This document shows positions 1 through 8,765 of a DNA stretch of 64,000 nt, one piece after another. Source of the stretch: Pseudogracilibacillus auburnensis (GTDB taxonomy: Bacteria > Bacillota > Bacilli > Bacillales > Amphibacillaceae); assembly GCF_003201975.1 (NCBI RefSeq), contig NZ_QJJQ01000012.1, positions 1 to 64,000 of the forward strand, written 5' to 3'. Position numbers and translations under genes: made by a program. Position 1 is the first letter of the stretch. Each line of letters opens with the position of its first letter. The notes under the pieces were generated by a model that saw only the letters and a program-made list of their open reading frames with translations, had not been told where the DNA came from and ran no database searches.

Positions 1-152
1 ATCCCTAACGTAAAAAGGAAAATAATCAAGAACCGCAGGAACTGCGGAGATAGCTTGGTGTATAAGAGAAACCACTGTGGGTAGTGTATGCCACCACTCT
101 CAAGTATGCTCTGTTCCCAAGAATCTCGTGACTTTAGTCATGAGAGGTTCAA
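1..152 (+). mobile_element. Right end of an IS200/IS605-family (tnpB-type) element, with putative omega-RNA 3' part
   Basis: No convincing ORF lies here. The stretch has a perfect CCGCAG-GAA-CTGCGG hairpin (33-47). It ends in a second hairpin, CTCGTGAC-TTTA-GTCATGAG (125-144), followed by AGGTTCAA. A terminal hairpin with a TTTA loop followed by GAGGTTCAA is the usual right end of tnpB-carrying IS605/IS1341-type elements in Bacillus, where it also forms the scaffold of the TnpB guide (omega) RNA. The element would lie to the left of the window, with tnpB on the plus strand. The end falls directly against the fabF stop codon at 153-155. Recognition is by motif recall; the rest of the element is outside the window. 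Confidence 0.72.
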
Positions 153-1388
153 TCACTCGTATTTCCTTAAGACAATTGCTGCATTATGACCTCCGAAACC
201 GAATGAGTTAGATAGACCCGTATTTATTTTCACTTGGCGAGCAATAGATGGTACATAATCGAGATCACAAAATGGATCAGGATTTTCTAAGTTAATTGTT
301 GGAGGAATTATACCTTCCTTTAAACTCATTGCTAAAGCAATTGCTTCAACTCCACCTGCTGCCCCTAGCATATGACCGATCATCGATTTATTAGCAGTTA
401 CTGGAATCTGATAAGCTTGTTTACCAAACAATTGTTTAATAGCCTTTGTTTCGGAAATGTCTCCCACTTTTGTACTCGTCGCATGGGCGCTAATCACATC
501 CATTTCCTCTGGAGATAGATCGGCATTCTTTAAAGCTGATCTCATTGCAAGATAGGCCCCTTTACCTTCTGGATGTGTAGCTACGATATGGTGTGCATCT
601 GAACTTGCACCATATCCAATGACTTCTGCATATATCTTTGCCTCTCTACGTAGAGCATGAGATAAAGATTCTAGGATTAGAATTCCGGCTCCTTCTGACA
701 TGACAAATCCATCTCGATTTTTATCAAATGGACGACTAGCTTTGGCGGGATTATCGTTTCTAGTTGATAATGCTGTAGCATTACCAAAGCTTGCTACTGA
801 TAAGTCTGTGACAGCTGCCTCTGTTCCACCTGAGAACATAACGTCAACATCTCCAGAGCGAATAAGTCTAAAAGCTTCACCAATAGCTGTATTTCCAATT
901 GCACAAGCAGATACGGGCGACAGAGAAGGTCCCATTGCGTTCCACTTGATACTAATTTGAGCTGCAGCAGCATTAGAAATCATGGTAGGTACTAGGGATG
1001 GGCTAACTCTTCTTGGTCCTTTTTGTCTAAGCACATCAATATTTTTCATCAAGGTTTCAATTCCACCTATACCTGAGCCTACATATACGCCTAACCTTTC
1101 TGTATCGATATGATCGAGATCTAACTTAGAATCTACCCAAGCTTGTTCAGCTGCAACCAAAGCAAATTGGGAAAAACGATCTAAACGTCTAGCTACGTTC
1201 TTTCCTAATAGTCCATTTGCATCAAAATCTTTGACGATACCTGCAATTTGGGCTTTATAATTAGTAACATCAAATGTATCGATAGTTGATATACCAGATT
1301 CTCCGTCAATCAGATTGTTCCAAAATGTTTTGATGTTGTTTCCTATAGGAGAAACTACTCCCATACCAGTAATCACAACTCTTTCCAC
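153..1388 (-). CDS. fabF: 3-oxoacyl-[acyl-carrier-protein] synthase II (KAS II) family protein
   Basis: Condenses malonyl-ACP with a growing acyl-ACP in type II fatty acid elongation in the cytosol. The 411-residue length is normal for FabF. The thiolase fold catalytic triad is visible: Cys near residue 163 in PVSACAIGNTAIGEA, His near 303 in SAHATSTKVGD and His near 340 in NKSMIGHMLGAAGG. The GTG start at 1388 has GGAGGA seven bases upstream. The gene stands alone, without fabH or acpP beside it, so it may be a second FabF paralogue. The nucleophile context SACAIG differs from the more common SACATG, which may shift chain-length preference (inference). Its 3' end touches an IS605-type right end. 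Confidence 0.9.
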   Translation of the reverse strand: MERVVITGMGVVSPIGNNIKTFWNNLIDGESGISTIDTFDVTNYKAQIAGIVKDFDANGLLGKNVARRLDRFSQFALVAAEQAWVDSKLDLDHIDTERLGVYVGSGIGGIETLMKNIDVLRQKGPRRVSPSLVPTMISNAAAAQISIKWNAMGPSLSPVSACAIGNTAIGEAFRLIRSGDVDVMFSGGTEAAVTDLSVASFGNATALSTRNDNPAKASRPFDKNRDGFVMSEGAGILILESLSHALRREAKIYAEVIGYGASSDAHHIVATHPEGKGAYLAMRSALKNADLSPEEMDVISAHATSTKVGDISETKAIKQLFGKQAYQIPVTANKSMIGHMLGAAGGVEAIALAMSLKEGIIPPTINLENPDPFCDLDYVPSIARQVKINTGLSNSFGFGGHNAAIVLRKYE

Positions 1389-1510
1389 TTTTCATTCCTC
1401 CAAATCATTAAGATAATTGTATTTTACATTTCTTTTATCCTATTACAAGTGATAGTTTATCCTGGTATAATTACTAATAGGTTAAATTGATAAGTCGAGG
1501 AGATGCAAAA

Positions 1511-2377
1511 ATGAATGATAAAACTAGGCTTGAAGCTTTGTCGACATTCTTAAAAGCCAAGCGTGCCCAAATTAAGCCAGAATCTATTGGTTTGCCTGCT
1601 GGAACCAGGAGAAGAACACCCGGATTACGAAGAGAAGAGGTTGCACAATTAGCAGGTGTAAGCACCACTTGGTATACATGGCTAGAACAAGGAAGGGATA
1701 TAAAAGTTTCTTCCACCGTACTTGATTGTATATCTACAGCTTTACAATTAAATAAGGATGAAAGAAGCTACTTATATGACTTAGCGTTAGAGGCAAAACT
1801 TGAAATGACAAATCCCAAAAAGGATCAATCAGTGCTGAGTCCTTCTTTAAAGCGAATACTCGCTGAATTAACATATTGTCCGACTATCATTACGGATCGA
1901 CATTGCCATATAGTGGGCTGGAATCCAGCGGCTGCTCATGTTTTTTTAGATTTTGAACAAATACCGAATGATCAACGAAATTTGATTCGTTTAGTGTTCA
2001 CTAGAAAAGAATTAAAAGCATTAGCCGTCAATTGGGAACATTTTGCGAAGGGTTTTCTTGCTATTTTCCGTACCTATTATGGACACTATTTAGGTGATAA
2101 ATGGTACAACCAATTTATTAAAGAAATGAGTAATTCACATTCAGAATTCCAGGATTTATGGCAAGAAAGTCAAGTAAGCAAGGCCCCAGAAATGATCATT
2201 GAATTCAGACATGCTAAAGCAGGCAAAATGTTGTTTAATTTAACTTCTCTTCAAGTTCAAGGTGATATGGATTTACGGTGCAGTATCTATACACCAGTAG
2301 GGGAAACAGATACAGAAAATAAATTAAAGCGATTAATGAAGAGGGTTTCGGTTGGAAATGCGATACCAGTAAACTAG
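1511..2377 (+). CDS. Helix-turn-helix transcriptional regulator, MmyB-like ligand-binding domain
   Basis: A 288-residue DNA-binding regulator. Residues about 1-75 form an Xre-type HTH with the family signature PGLRREEVAQLAGVS-TWYTWLEQGRD. The rest matches the PAS-like MmyB ligand-binding domain, with the typical phrase 'W-NPAAA-VF-DF--IP---RN' in the middle. Members of this family are thought to bind a fatty-acid-like ligand. The start is set at ATG 1511 because GAGGAGA (1496-1502) precedes it at eight bases; an upstream in-frame TTG at 1487 has no such site. It is divergent from fabF, so control of fabF is possible, but no operator could be read. The target is unknown. Confidence 0.82.
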   Translation: MNDKTRLEALSTFLKAKRAQIKPESIGLPAGTRRRTPGLRREEVAQLAGVSTTWYTWLEQGRDIKVSSTVLDCISTALQLNKDERSYLYDLALEAKLEMTNPKKDQSVLSPSLKRILAELTYCPTIITDRHCHIVGWNPAAAHVFLDFEQIPNDQRNLIRLVFTRKELKALAVNWEHFAKGFLAIFRTYYGHYLGDKWYNQFIKEMSNSHSEFQDLWQESQVSKAPEMIIEFRHAKAGKMLFNLTSLQVQGDMDLRCSIYTPVGETDTENKLKRLMKRVSVGNAIPVN

Positions 2378-2394
2378 AAAAATTTTTCTATAGA

Positions 2395-2815
2395 AACAAA
2401 GAGGTTGGGACATAACTAAAACGACCATATCGAAAGACGAATAATGCATTACCTTTGCGGAGGAAATATACGTAGACTCCTGGTCGGCTAAAAGCAGTCC
2501 CACGAGCCTGAAGACCCCACAGGAAGTGGTTTTCTTCCGAGGAGGCTGAAGCCGTGCCCGCGAAAAGCGACTGTCCGTAGCGGAAATCAACGGTGCTGTG
2601 ACTGGGTTCTACTCGAAATATCAAATTAAGTTACTGCGCAGTTTATCTCAAGTGCGTAATAATTAGCAACAAACTTAACGAAAAGAGCAGGTGGAGTTTA
2701 GATGTAAAAAGACTGCTTAGAGCAAACAGGTAATCCAAAGTCAACTCGAGCACTGTATCTTCATTCCACCTTATTCTACGAAGGCTTCTTTGTCCATTTC
2801 ACCTGCGAAAGTTGA
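2395..2815 (+). repeat. Interspersed repeat family C, copy 1
   Basis: This fills most of the gene-free stretch 2378-2906. The GC-richer core (about 2450-2600) has the phrase CTTCCGAGGAGGCTGAAGC and, further on, TTACTGCGCAGTTTATCT. The tail carries AACGAAAAGAGCAGGTGGAG (2679 onward) and ends with TGCGAAAGTTGA (2804-2815). The same phrases recur at 53833-54697, partly in reverse orientation. No ORF with coding character is present. It is probably a non-autonomous dispersed repeat; origin and function are unknown. Confidence 0.75.
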
Positions 2816-2906
2816 GTAAAAAATAAACTACGTAATGGGGTTTTTTCTGTGCACTTTCTGTTTTGTAAGGTTGGTGCTCCGCGTTAAGCTAAAGTTTCAT
2901 ATATAT

Positions 2907-3863
2907 TTAAGCGGTTTGTCTTGTTTCCCTGAGTAATTTACTTTCTCGATTCATCATCATTCTTTGATATAAATTATTTAAGATAATCATTAGACAGACA
3001 ATAAACACTCCAGTAAATTCAAAAAAGGATATGCTATAACCTTGAATTAATCGAATAATAATCGTTGTAACGGGTGCGAAATTAATAAATAAAATGGCAT
3101 TGATTGGTTTTAACATCGTAACCCCTTTATTCCAAAATAGTAATGCAAACAGACCAGGTAAAAAAATCATAAATAACATATTGTATCGCACCATATATAC
3201 TTCTTGTAAAGTAGGTACTTCAATGAAACCAAATAAACTAACCATGACTACGACAAGTGTTGCCGTTAATGTTCCGTACAAACAACTAAGCGTTGAGTAC
3301 CTTAATACTGACCAACTAGAAAATACCCCTCCACCGATTGTGTAAATGGCCCAACCAGCAGCCGCTAAAAATAAAATAAGTAAAGGAATTACTCTCCCTG
3401 GACCAACAAGGGCTTGAATACTTCCATTTGTCACAACGAGAAAAACGCCAATAAATGCACCAATAATACAAATGATCGTAAATAAATATGGTCTATTTTT
3501 ATGAATAAGCCAAACAATTAACACAGAAATAATTGGAGCTAATGCTTCCATAATCGATGCAAGTAATACCCCGGCATCCCCAAGCAAATTTTGCCCCCAA
3601 AAGATAAATAAATTGTAAATCGTAAAACCCATCGTCCCAAAAAACCATAAAATAAAGCCTTTTCCTTCAGGTTTAAACGCTTTTTTCCCTTCTGTCATCA
3701 AGAGTAAAATAATTAAAATGACGGTTACTGGTAAATAGCGAATAATTGTAAAATAAAATGGGTCAATGTATTGGAAAGCGTGATTTGCAACAGGAAACAT
3801 CGCACCCCACGAGGCACTTGCTATTAAACATAAGATCGCACCAATTAAAATATTGTTTTTCAT
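2907..3863 (-). CDS. EamA/DMT-family transporter (drug/metabolite exporter)
   Basis: A 318-residue integral membrane protein with about ten hydrophobic segments arranged as two EamA repeats. Early residues LIASASWGAMFPVANHAF resemble the usual N-terminal EamA motif. Family members export amino acids or other small metabolites; the substrate cannot be read from sequence. The start is set at ATG 3863, preceded on the minus strand by GGAGAT at eight bases; the longer frame begins at TTG 3878 inside that ribosome-binding site. It is divergent from a LysR regulator with about 125 bp between, the classic arrangement in which the regulator controls the transporter (inference). Confidence 0.85.
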   Translation of the reverse strand: MKNNILIGAILCLIASASWGAMFPVANHAFQYIDPFYFTIIRYLPVTVILIILLLMTEGKKAFKPEGKGFILWFFGTMGFTIYNLFIFWGQNLLGDAGVLLASIMEALAPIISVLIVWLIHKNRPYLFTIICIIGAFIGVFLVVTNGSIQALVGPGRVIPLLILFLAAAGWAIYTIGGGVFSSWSVLRYSTLSCLYGTLTATLVVVMVSLFGFIEVPTLQEVYMVRYNMLFMIFLPGLFALLFWNKGVTMLKPINAILFINFAPVTTIIIRLIQGYSISFFEFTGVFIVCLMIILNNLYQRMMMNRESKLLRETRQTA

Positions 3864-3988
3864 CTTTCTTATCTCCAATCAATTTCTATGTATTTACGTG
3901 CTACATATCATTTAACTATAAGAATGGTATCATGTAAAATGATTATTATAGATACTAGTTATCTTAATTAGTGATAAGGGGAATGGAA

Positions 3989-4864
3989 ATGAATATAAGA
4001 GATTTAGTAATTTTTCAAACGGTAGCCAATTATGGAAGTATTAATAAAGCGGCGAAAGAATTAAGTTACGTACAATCAAATGTCACATCACGTATCCAGA
4101 AATTAGAACAAGATTTAAATGTCCAATTATTTCATCGTCATCAACGGGGAATTACGCTCACAAATGAAGGAAATGCGCTTCTCCCATATGTGCAAAAAAT
4201 CATTTCTCTCACCGATAAAATGAAAATGATTTCCGCTGATAATAATAGCCCTTCTGGAAAACTTGATATTGCATCTGTCGAGACGGTGATTAAATTGCCA
4301 CTTATTTTATCTGCTTATATTAAAAAATATAAGCAAGTAGATTTAACCCTTTCAACTGGTGTAACAGTTGAATTAAAAGAAAAGGTGTTAAATTATAAGC
4401 TAGATGGTGCCTTTGTAACGAAAGGTAAAATAACAAATGATCCTAATTTAATGGAAATTGACGTATTTCATGAAAAACTCGTCTTAATTGCTAGTAATGA
4501 AACGAAGAGCTTAGAGGAAATAATCGAACTGCCTATTTTAAGATTTAGTGATGGCTGTGGATATCGTGCTAAATTGAATGAATGGCTTTATGATGAAACG
4601 ATTACACCTAGTAAGGTAATGGAGCTAGGAACACTTGAGACTACTCTTGGTTCCGTCATCTCTGGGCTCGGCATTGCTTATGTCCCTTATTCGGCGGTAG
4701 AAACATATGCCACACAAAACTTAATTCGATGTTATGAATTGCCCGAAAAATATAGTCATATTACGACGATTTTTATTTATAGAAAATCTGATTATGTGAC
4801 CCCAGCTCTGCAAAAATTTATCGAAACGATAGAAGAAACGAAAACTCTTTATAAAAAAGGTTAA
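3989..4864 (+). CDS. LysR-family transcriptional regulator
   Basis: A 291-residue regulator. The N-terminal winged HTH shows IFQTVANYGSINKAAKELSYVQSNVTSRIQKLEQDL, the standard LysR start. A periplasmic-binding-protein-like substrate domain follows from about residue 90. ATG 3989 is preferred because AAGGGGA (3976-3982) sits the right distance upstream; in-frame GTG 3971 and ATG 3983 are too early or too close. It is divergent from the EamA exporter, whose expression it probably controls. The effector is unknown. Overall it resembles the CysL/YwqM-type Bacillus LysR proteins, but I cannot place it more precisely. Confidence 0.87.
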   Translation: MNIRDLVIFQTVANYGSINKAAKELSYVQSNVTSRIQKLEQDLNVQLFHRHQRGITLTNEGNALLPYVQKIISLTDKMKMISADNNSPSGKLDIASVETVIKLPLILSAYIKKYKQVDLTLSTGVTVELKEKVLNYKLDGAFVTKGKITNDPNLMEIDVFHEKLVLIASNETKSLEEIIELPILRFSDGCGYRAKLNEWLYDETITPSKVMELGTLETTLGSVISGLGIAYVPYSAVETYATQNLIRCYELPEKYSHITTIFIYRKSDYVTPALQKFIETIEETKTLYKKG

Positions 4865-5083
4865 AAGGATGTGCTTTGAAACAGACTCCCCAAGGACATT
4901 GAATCTATTGCTTTTCATATAAGTTCCATCTTTCTTTCCTTTTGTATTGGGAAAATCAGTTCACCAAACAAGTCAATTACTACTTTCGTCTTATTTACAA
5001 TATAACTTTAGCTTCGCGAAATGTAATCTTTCCTTTTTTATAATAGTATATAGCTCATTAAATAAAAGAAAGGGAGATTTCAT

Positions 5084-5497
5084 ATGAAGAAAAACAAATG
5101 GTTGATTATGTTAACTTGTGTTTCCGCTGTTTTATTCGTGGCACTTATTATGTCAACCTCATTATCCCCACTTGCTCAATTTGGAAAACATGCAAATCAA
5201 TTTGGATCGATTGGGATGTGGTCTTCGATCGGAATGATCTTTGTACTATATTTCATTCCTTTATGTATTTATGTTGCTGGTATTGATCCAATAAAGTATG
5301 TTATGGCGATTTTTTGTATGTTAGGAATTATCATAACTATTGCATATGCATTGATTGCTCTTTTTTTAGGTATCCTTTTCCTACAAGGGATTCAGAATTT
5401 ATTTATTGTTATTATCATTGATCTATTCCTATTAATTGTGAATATCATTTGGTTAATATCCATGTTTTTGTCGATGAAGGTCAAAAAAACCAATTAA
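5084..5497 (+). CDS. Small four-helix membrane protein (DUF5391-like)
   Basis: A 137-residue protein with four predicted membrane helices (about residues 7-27, 47-67, 72-97 and 105-130) and very few charged residues. The start has GAAAGGGAGA upstream. The phrase MSTSLSPLAQFGKHANQFGS before helix 2 is like the Bacillus family DUF5391, which I recall only by pattern. The function is not known. It lies just before the LiaI-like/PspA pair but is separated by about 105 bp, so it may be a separate unit. Confidence 0.6.
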   Translation: MKKNKWLIMLTCVSAVLFVALIMSTSLSPLAQFGKHANQFGSIGMWSSIGMIFVLYFIPLCIYVAGIDPIKYVMAIFCMLGIIITIAYALIALFLGILFLQGIQNLFIVIIIDLFLLIVNIIWLISMFLSMKVKKTN

Positions 5498-5604
5498 ATG
5501 TAAAAATAAGACCCAAGACCTAACTAGAAATATTGCTTAGGCTCATTACGAAGTCTTCGATCATTTTGTAAACTTAAGATAAGAAATGAAAGGAGGCAGA
5601 CAAA

Positions 5605-5949
5605 ATGAAGAAGTTTTTACTGTTTTTAGGTGGATTAATTGCTGCTCTACTGTTGTTAGCTAATTTAGGTCCTCTCGTATTACTCGGAGTTAGTATCTGG
5701 TTGCTTTATCTCGTATTTAAGCAATTTATGAAAACTGATTCAACCATGGCTAAAATAGCGTGGGTGTTGATTGGTCTAGCAATTATATCCATCGGGATAT
5801 CAAATATGTATGCAGTTATCGGAATAGTCGCCGCATACATATTGTATGTCATCTATAAAAACTGGAACAATGAGCCAAAAGAGCCGCAAACAACAGATGA
5901 CCCATTTGTAAATTTTGAACAACAGTGGGGAGAATTTAATAAATATTAA
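5605..5949 (+). CDS. LiaI-like membrane protein (lmo0954 family)
   Basis: A 114-residue protein with AAAGGAGGC upstream of its start. There are about three hydrophobic stretches between residues 5 and 87, followed by a hydrophilic, acidic tail that includes VNFEQQWGEF. Small proteins of this type are encoded beside PspA homologues in Listeria and Bacillus and are thought to anchor PspA/LiaH to the membrane under envelope stress. It is 14 bp upstream of pspA, so the two are co-transcribed. LiaI proper has two helices, so the relationship is functional by context rather than proven. Confidence 0.75.
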   Translation: MKKFLLFLGGLIAALLLLANLGPLVLLGVSIWLLYLVFKQFMKTDSTMAKIAWVLIGLAIISIGISNMYAVIGIVAAYILYVIYKNWNNEPKEPQTTDDPFVNFEQQWGEFNKY

Positions 5950-5963
5950 AAGGAGAGATTACC

Positions 5964-6602
5964 ATGGCAAATATTTTCACAAGAATTAAGGATTCCATAT
6001 CAGCAGATGTGCATCAATTATTAGATGAAAAGGAACAAAAAAACCCGATTGCTTCGCTAAATCATTATTTACGTCAGTCAGAATTACAAAAGGATAAAGT
6101 GAAAAAACTGTTGGAAAGACATTATAAATTAAGAGATGAATTTACGACTGAATTACATCAGGCAGAAGATCGGGCAAACAAACGATTACAACAGGCTAAT
6201 ATTGCCAAAGCAGCAAATGAATCTGATTTGTACGAATTCGCCATGCAAGAATATAAAGAATATCATATGAGAGCAGAAAGAATGAAAGAAGCCCGCCAAA
6301 ATGCGGTTAATCAAATTGACCAGTTAGAAAGAAAATATAAAGAAATGAACCATAAGCTAAAAGATATGCATTTAAAACGGATGGAATTAATGGGTAGAGA
6401 AAACCTAGTTCGAGCAAATCATCAAATGAACAAAGTGATGGATGAAGATGTCGATAAGCCATTTTCCCGCTTTGCCGAACTTGAAAAGTTTATTGAGAAC
6501 TTAGAGAGTAAAGTAAACCAAGCATATTATCAAAGTACATTTGATCAAAAAATTGCACAACTAGAAAAAGAGATGAAAGAACGTCCATCAGAAGCTAATT
6601 AA
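5964..6602 (+). CDS. PspA/IM30 (LiaH-like) phage-shock protein
   Basis: A 212-residue, almost wholly coiled-coil protein. The start MANIFTRIKDSISADVHQLLDEKEQKNP matches PspA/LiaH N-termini. The family forms large rings or rods on the inner face of a damaged membrane and preserves proton-motive force. The ribosome-binding site is AAAGGAGAG. It is co-transcribed with the LiaI-like gene and ends at a clear terminator (6648-6682). A repeat then intervenes before liaF-liaS-liaR. In B. subtilis liaIHGFSR is one cluster under LiaR control, so this gene is probably an effector of the downstream two-component system. Confidence 0.88.
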   Translation: MANIFTRIKDSISADVHQLLDEKEQKNPIASLNHYLRQSELQKDKVKKLLERHYKLRDEFTTELHQAEDRANKRLQQANIAKAANESDLYEFAMQEYKEYHMRAERMKEARQNAVNQIDQLERKYKEMNHKLKDMHLKRMELMGRENLVRANHQMNKVMDEDVDKPFSRFAELEKFIENLESKVNQAYYQSTFDQKIAQLEKEMKERPSEAN

Positions 6603-6647
6603 TTCACTATATCTAATGTAGCAAACGTTAAAAAATGATATACTTAA

Positions 6648-6682
6648 ACAGGCGCTTTCACTTTAGCGTCTGTTTATAAAAA
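6648..6682 (+). terminator. Rho-independent terminator after pspA
   Basis: ACAGGCGCT (6648-6656) pairs with AGCGTCTGT (6665-6673) across a short loop, followed by TTATAAAAAA. It separates the LiaI-like/PspA unit from liaF-liaS-liaR. Confidence 0.7.
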
Positions 6683-6699
6683 AGACTTGGTTCAGTATG

Positions 6700-6960
6700 G
6701 AGTTTTGACGCACAGGACGTGCTAGGCGGCAATGTATTCGGTGGGCGAGCGAAAGCGGAGTCCTAAGCTGCCCAAGCTCTGAAGTTGCTTTCTTATTCCA
6801 CCTGAACCTTATTCATCCTTATTTTGGAGCTTGGCAATTAAATGATGATTGATTTATTAGTATAACTGCAACATCCCTTCTGACTTCGCTCCTAGCTTGT
6901 CAGTGTGTTTGCTTTAGCGGGACTTATCTCTCGCCTATAGAGGCGGGAGTTTTAAGTAAC
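6700..6960 (+). repeat. Interspersed repeat family B, copy 1, and a following hairpin
   Basis: The gene-free stretch 6603-7001 contains ACGCACAGGACGTGCTA (about 6710-6726), then AGCGAAAGCGGAGTC about 40 bases on. The first phrase recurs at 15211-15227, also followed by a CGGAGTC phrase, which defines repeat family B. Further on, CTCTCGCCT-ATAG-AGGCGGGAG (about 6930-6951) can form a nine-pair hairpin followed by TTTTAAG; it might be an attenuator or a mobile-element end. No ORF is supported. Confidence 0.55.
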
Positions 6961-7001
6961 GCCACGGAGATAAATTTTACGCATAAAGGAGAATCACAAA
7001 C

Positions 7002-7736
7002 ATGTTAAAAAGATTATCCACTGACACAATTAACTGGATTTTGATCATCGGTGTGATTCTCTTTATTATTGAAATTGCTTTTTTTCATGGTGGTATGATC
7101 GGAACAGCTGCATTTACAGGTTTTTTAGCGTATATCGGTTGGAAAAATTATCATACTTTATGGGGAAAGGTAATGTTTTGGATAGGATTTATTAGCTTTG
7201 TTTTTGCTATTCTCAATATGATAGCTGTGCGATTTTTAATTGTCATTTTTCTTATTTTGCTATTAGTAGATTATGCAAAATCAAGGAATGAAAATGAAAA
7301 AGTAGAGCCCTCCGCATATGTAGAAAAACAACCGCCCTTTGATGAACCGATGATTCAAATGAATCCACTCTTTAGGCAAATATTGTATGGAAATCAACAT
7401 ACAGAAAATAGTGCCTATGAATGGCAAGATATTAACATTCATGGTGGGATTGGTGATCGGGTAATTGATTTAAGTAATACTGTTTTGCCGGATGATACGG
7501 CGGTTATCTCTATTCGTCACTTTATAGGAAATATTATTATTTATGTCCCATATGAAACAGAATTAATGATTCATCATAGTGCAGTATTTGGAAGGGCCTA
7601 TATATTTAATAAAAATCATTATAATTTAATGAATCAAAACATTTCCTATAAAACGCAATATTATGATACAACCCACTCGCGAATAAAAATTATCACCTCT
7701 TTAATCTCAGGTAATATAGAGGTGAAACGAATATGA
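7002..7736 (+). CDS. liaF: LiaF-like membrane regulator of the envelope-stress response
   Basis: A 244-residue protein. The N-terminal half has four hydrophobic helices (residues about 12-95); the C-terminal half is the soluble 'cell wall-active antibiotics response' domain with GGIGDRVIDLSNTVLPDDTAVISIRHFIGNIIIYVPY. LiaF inhibits the LiaS kinase in the absence of cell-wall stress. The start has AAAGGAGAA upstream. The stop codon overlaps the liaS start (ATGA at 7733-7736), so the genes are translationally coupled. The domain order and neighbours make this a confident call. Confidence 0.9.
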   Translation: MLKRLSTDTINWILIIGVILFIIEIAFFHGGMIGTAAFTGFLAYIGWKNYHTLWGKVMFWIGFISFVFAILNMIAVRFLIVIFLILLLVDYAKSRNENEKVEPSAYVEKQPPFDEPMIQMNPLFRQILYGNQHTENSAYEWQDINIHGGIGDRVIDLSNTVLPDDTAVISIRHFIGNIIIYVPYETELMIHHSAVFGRAYIFNKNHYNLMNQNISYKTQYYDTTHSRIKIITSLISGNIEVKRI

Positions 7737-8764
7737 TGACAACAATTAGACATATAGTAACCTCTATATTTTTTGGTGTTTTTCTTATGGTGACCATTAT
7801 ATCGATTACCTTTTTTGTGTTTCCTTTAGAAGAGTGGTCCGTTCTATTTCATGAGAAAATCTATAATGTACCTTATTTACTGCTACTTGCTATTATTACA
7901 ATCACTTTTAGTTCCATTATCGGGATGATTACAGCTTTTTATTGGAATCAACGAATCCACTATGTAGAACGACAATTGGAGTTAGTAAATAATAACCAAC
8001 CATTAACTAGTGATGATACGTATAAAGAACTACAAAAAGTTGAAGAATTACTAGAAAAAGTACAAGAAAAATTTAAAGTACAAGTGGAACATTCACAACG
8101 ATTAGCGACAGAAAGAGCGAATGAAAGAGAAAAAAGTTTACAAGAAGTCGTCATCCAAGAAAGAAATCGTTTAGCTAGAGATCTACATGACTCAGTAAGT
8201 CAGCAATTATTTGCCGCATCCATGATGATGTCAGCGATCAATGAACAGGCAGACATAGGAGACACAACATTACGACATCAAATCCAAATGGTTGAAAAAA
8301 TGATTCATCAATCTCAACTTGAAATGCGTGCTTTATTACTTCACTTGCGACCAGCAGCATTAAAAGGAAAATCACTACAAGATGGTATTAAAGACTTATT
8401 AAAAGAATTAACAGATAGAATTCCACTTCAAGTAGATTGGAAACTAGAGGAATTTTTCATTGATAAAGGGGTTGAAGATCAACTTTTTCGAATTGTCCAA
8501 GAAGCAATCTCAAACACATTGCGACATTCTGAAGCGAGTTCTGTTCATGTTATGTTAATCAAACGAGACAACATCATTTTATTACGAGTCGTTGATGATG
8601 GAAAAGGATTTGATGTAGAAAAGGTACAGACTAGTTCATATGGTCTGCAAAATATGGAAGAAAGAGCAAATGACTTAGGTGGTTCCATTAAAATTATTAG
8701 TTTACCTAATAAAGGGGCAAGGCTAGAAGTGAAAATTCCTAGTCTTAACGGAGAGGAAGAGTAA
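7733..8764 (+). CDS. liaS: Sensor histidine kinase LiaS
   Basis: A 343-residue kinase with two N-terminal membrane helices (about 10-32 and 46-68) and a short extracytoplasmic loop, so it belongs to the intramembrane-sensing group. A HAMP/coiled-coil linker follows, then the HisKA_3 box [19 protein letters not shown] containing the phosphoacceptor His. The ATP-binding domain includes [15 protein letters not shown] and DDGKGFD. LiaS/VraS kinases respond to lipid-II cycle antibiotics. It overlaps liaF by four bases and is followed at one base by liaR. Partner assignment rests on the operon. Confidence 0.92.
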   Translation: MMTTIRHIVTSIFFGVFLMVTIISITFFVFPLEEWSVLFHEKIYNVPYLLLLAIITITFSSIIGMITAFYWNQRIHYVERQLELVNNNQPLTSDDTYKELQKVEELLEKVQEKFKVQVEHSQRLATERANEREKSLQEVVIQERNRLARDLHDSVSQQLFAASMMMSAINEQADIGDTTLRHQIQMVEKMIHQSQLEMRALLLHLRPAALKGKSLQDGIKDLLKELTDRIPLQVDWKLEEFFIDKGVEDQLFRIVQEAISNTLRHSEASSVHVMLIKRDNIILLRVVDDGKGFDVEKVQTSSYGLQNMEERANDLGGSIKIISLPNKGARLEVKIPSLNGEEE

Positions 8765-8765
8765 A

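Noticed and set aside
1-84. Open frame from the left edge to TAG at 82-84, as the end of tnpB
   Set aside because: The translated residues do not resemble a TnpB C-terminus, and the region is occupied by hairpins of the element end. The true tnpB stop is probably outside or in another frame.
2333-2624. Two overlapping minus-strand frames of 78-85 residues
   Set aside because: They fall in the family C repeat, lack ribosome-binding sites and have no protein-like composition.
5498-5604. LiaR binding box before the LiaI-like gene
   Set aside because: Sequences such as AAGACCCAAGACC and GAAGTCTTC were noted, but no match to the known LiaR site could be made with confidence.
6929-6951. Hairpin as the right end of a second IS605-type element
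   Set aside because: It lacks the GAGGTTCAA-like terminus seen at 121-152 and no tnpA/tnpB is nearby; kept only as a hairpin of unknown role.
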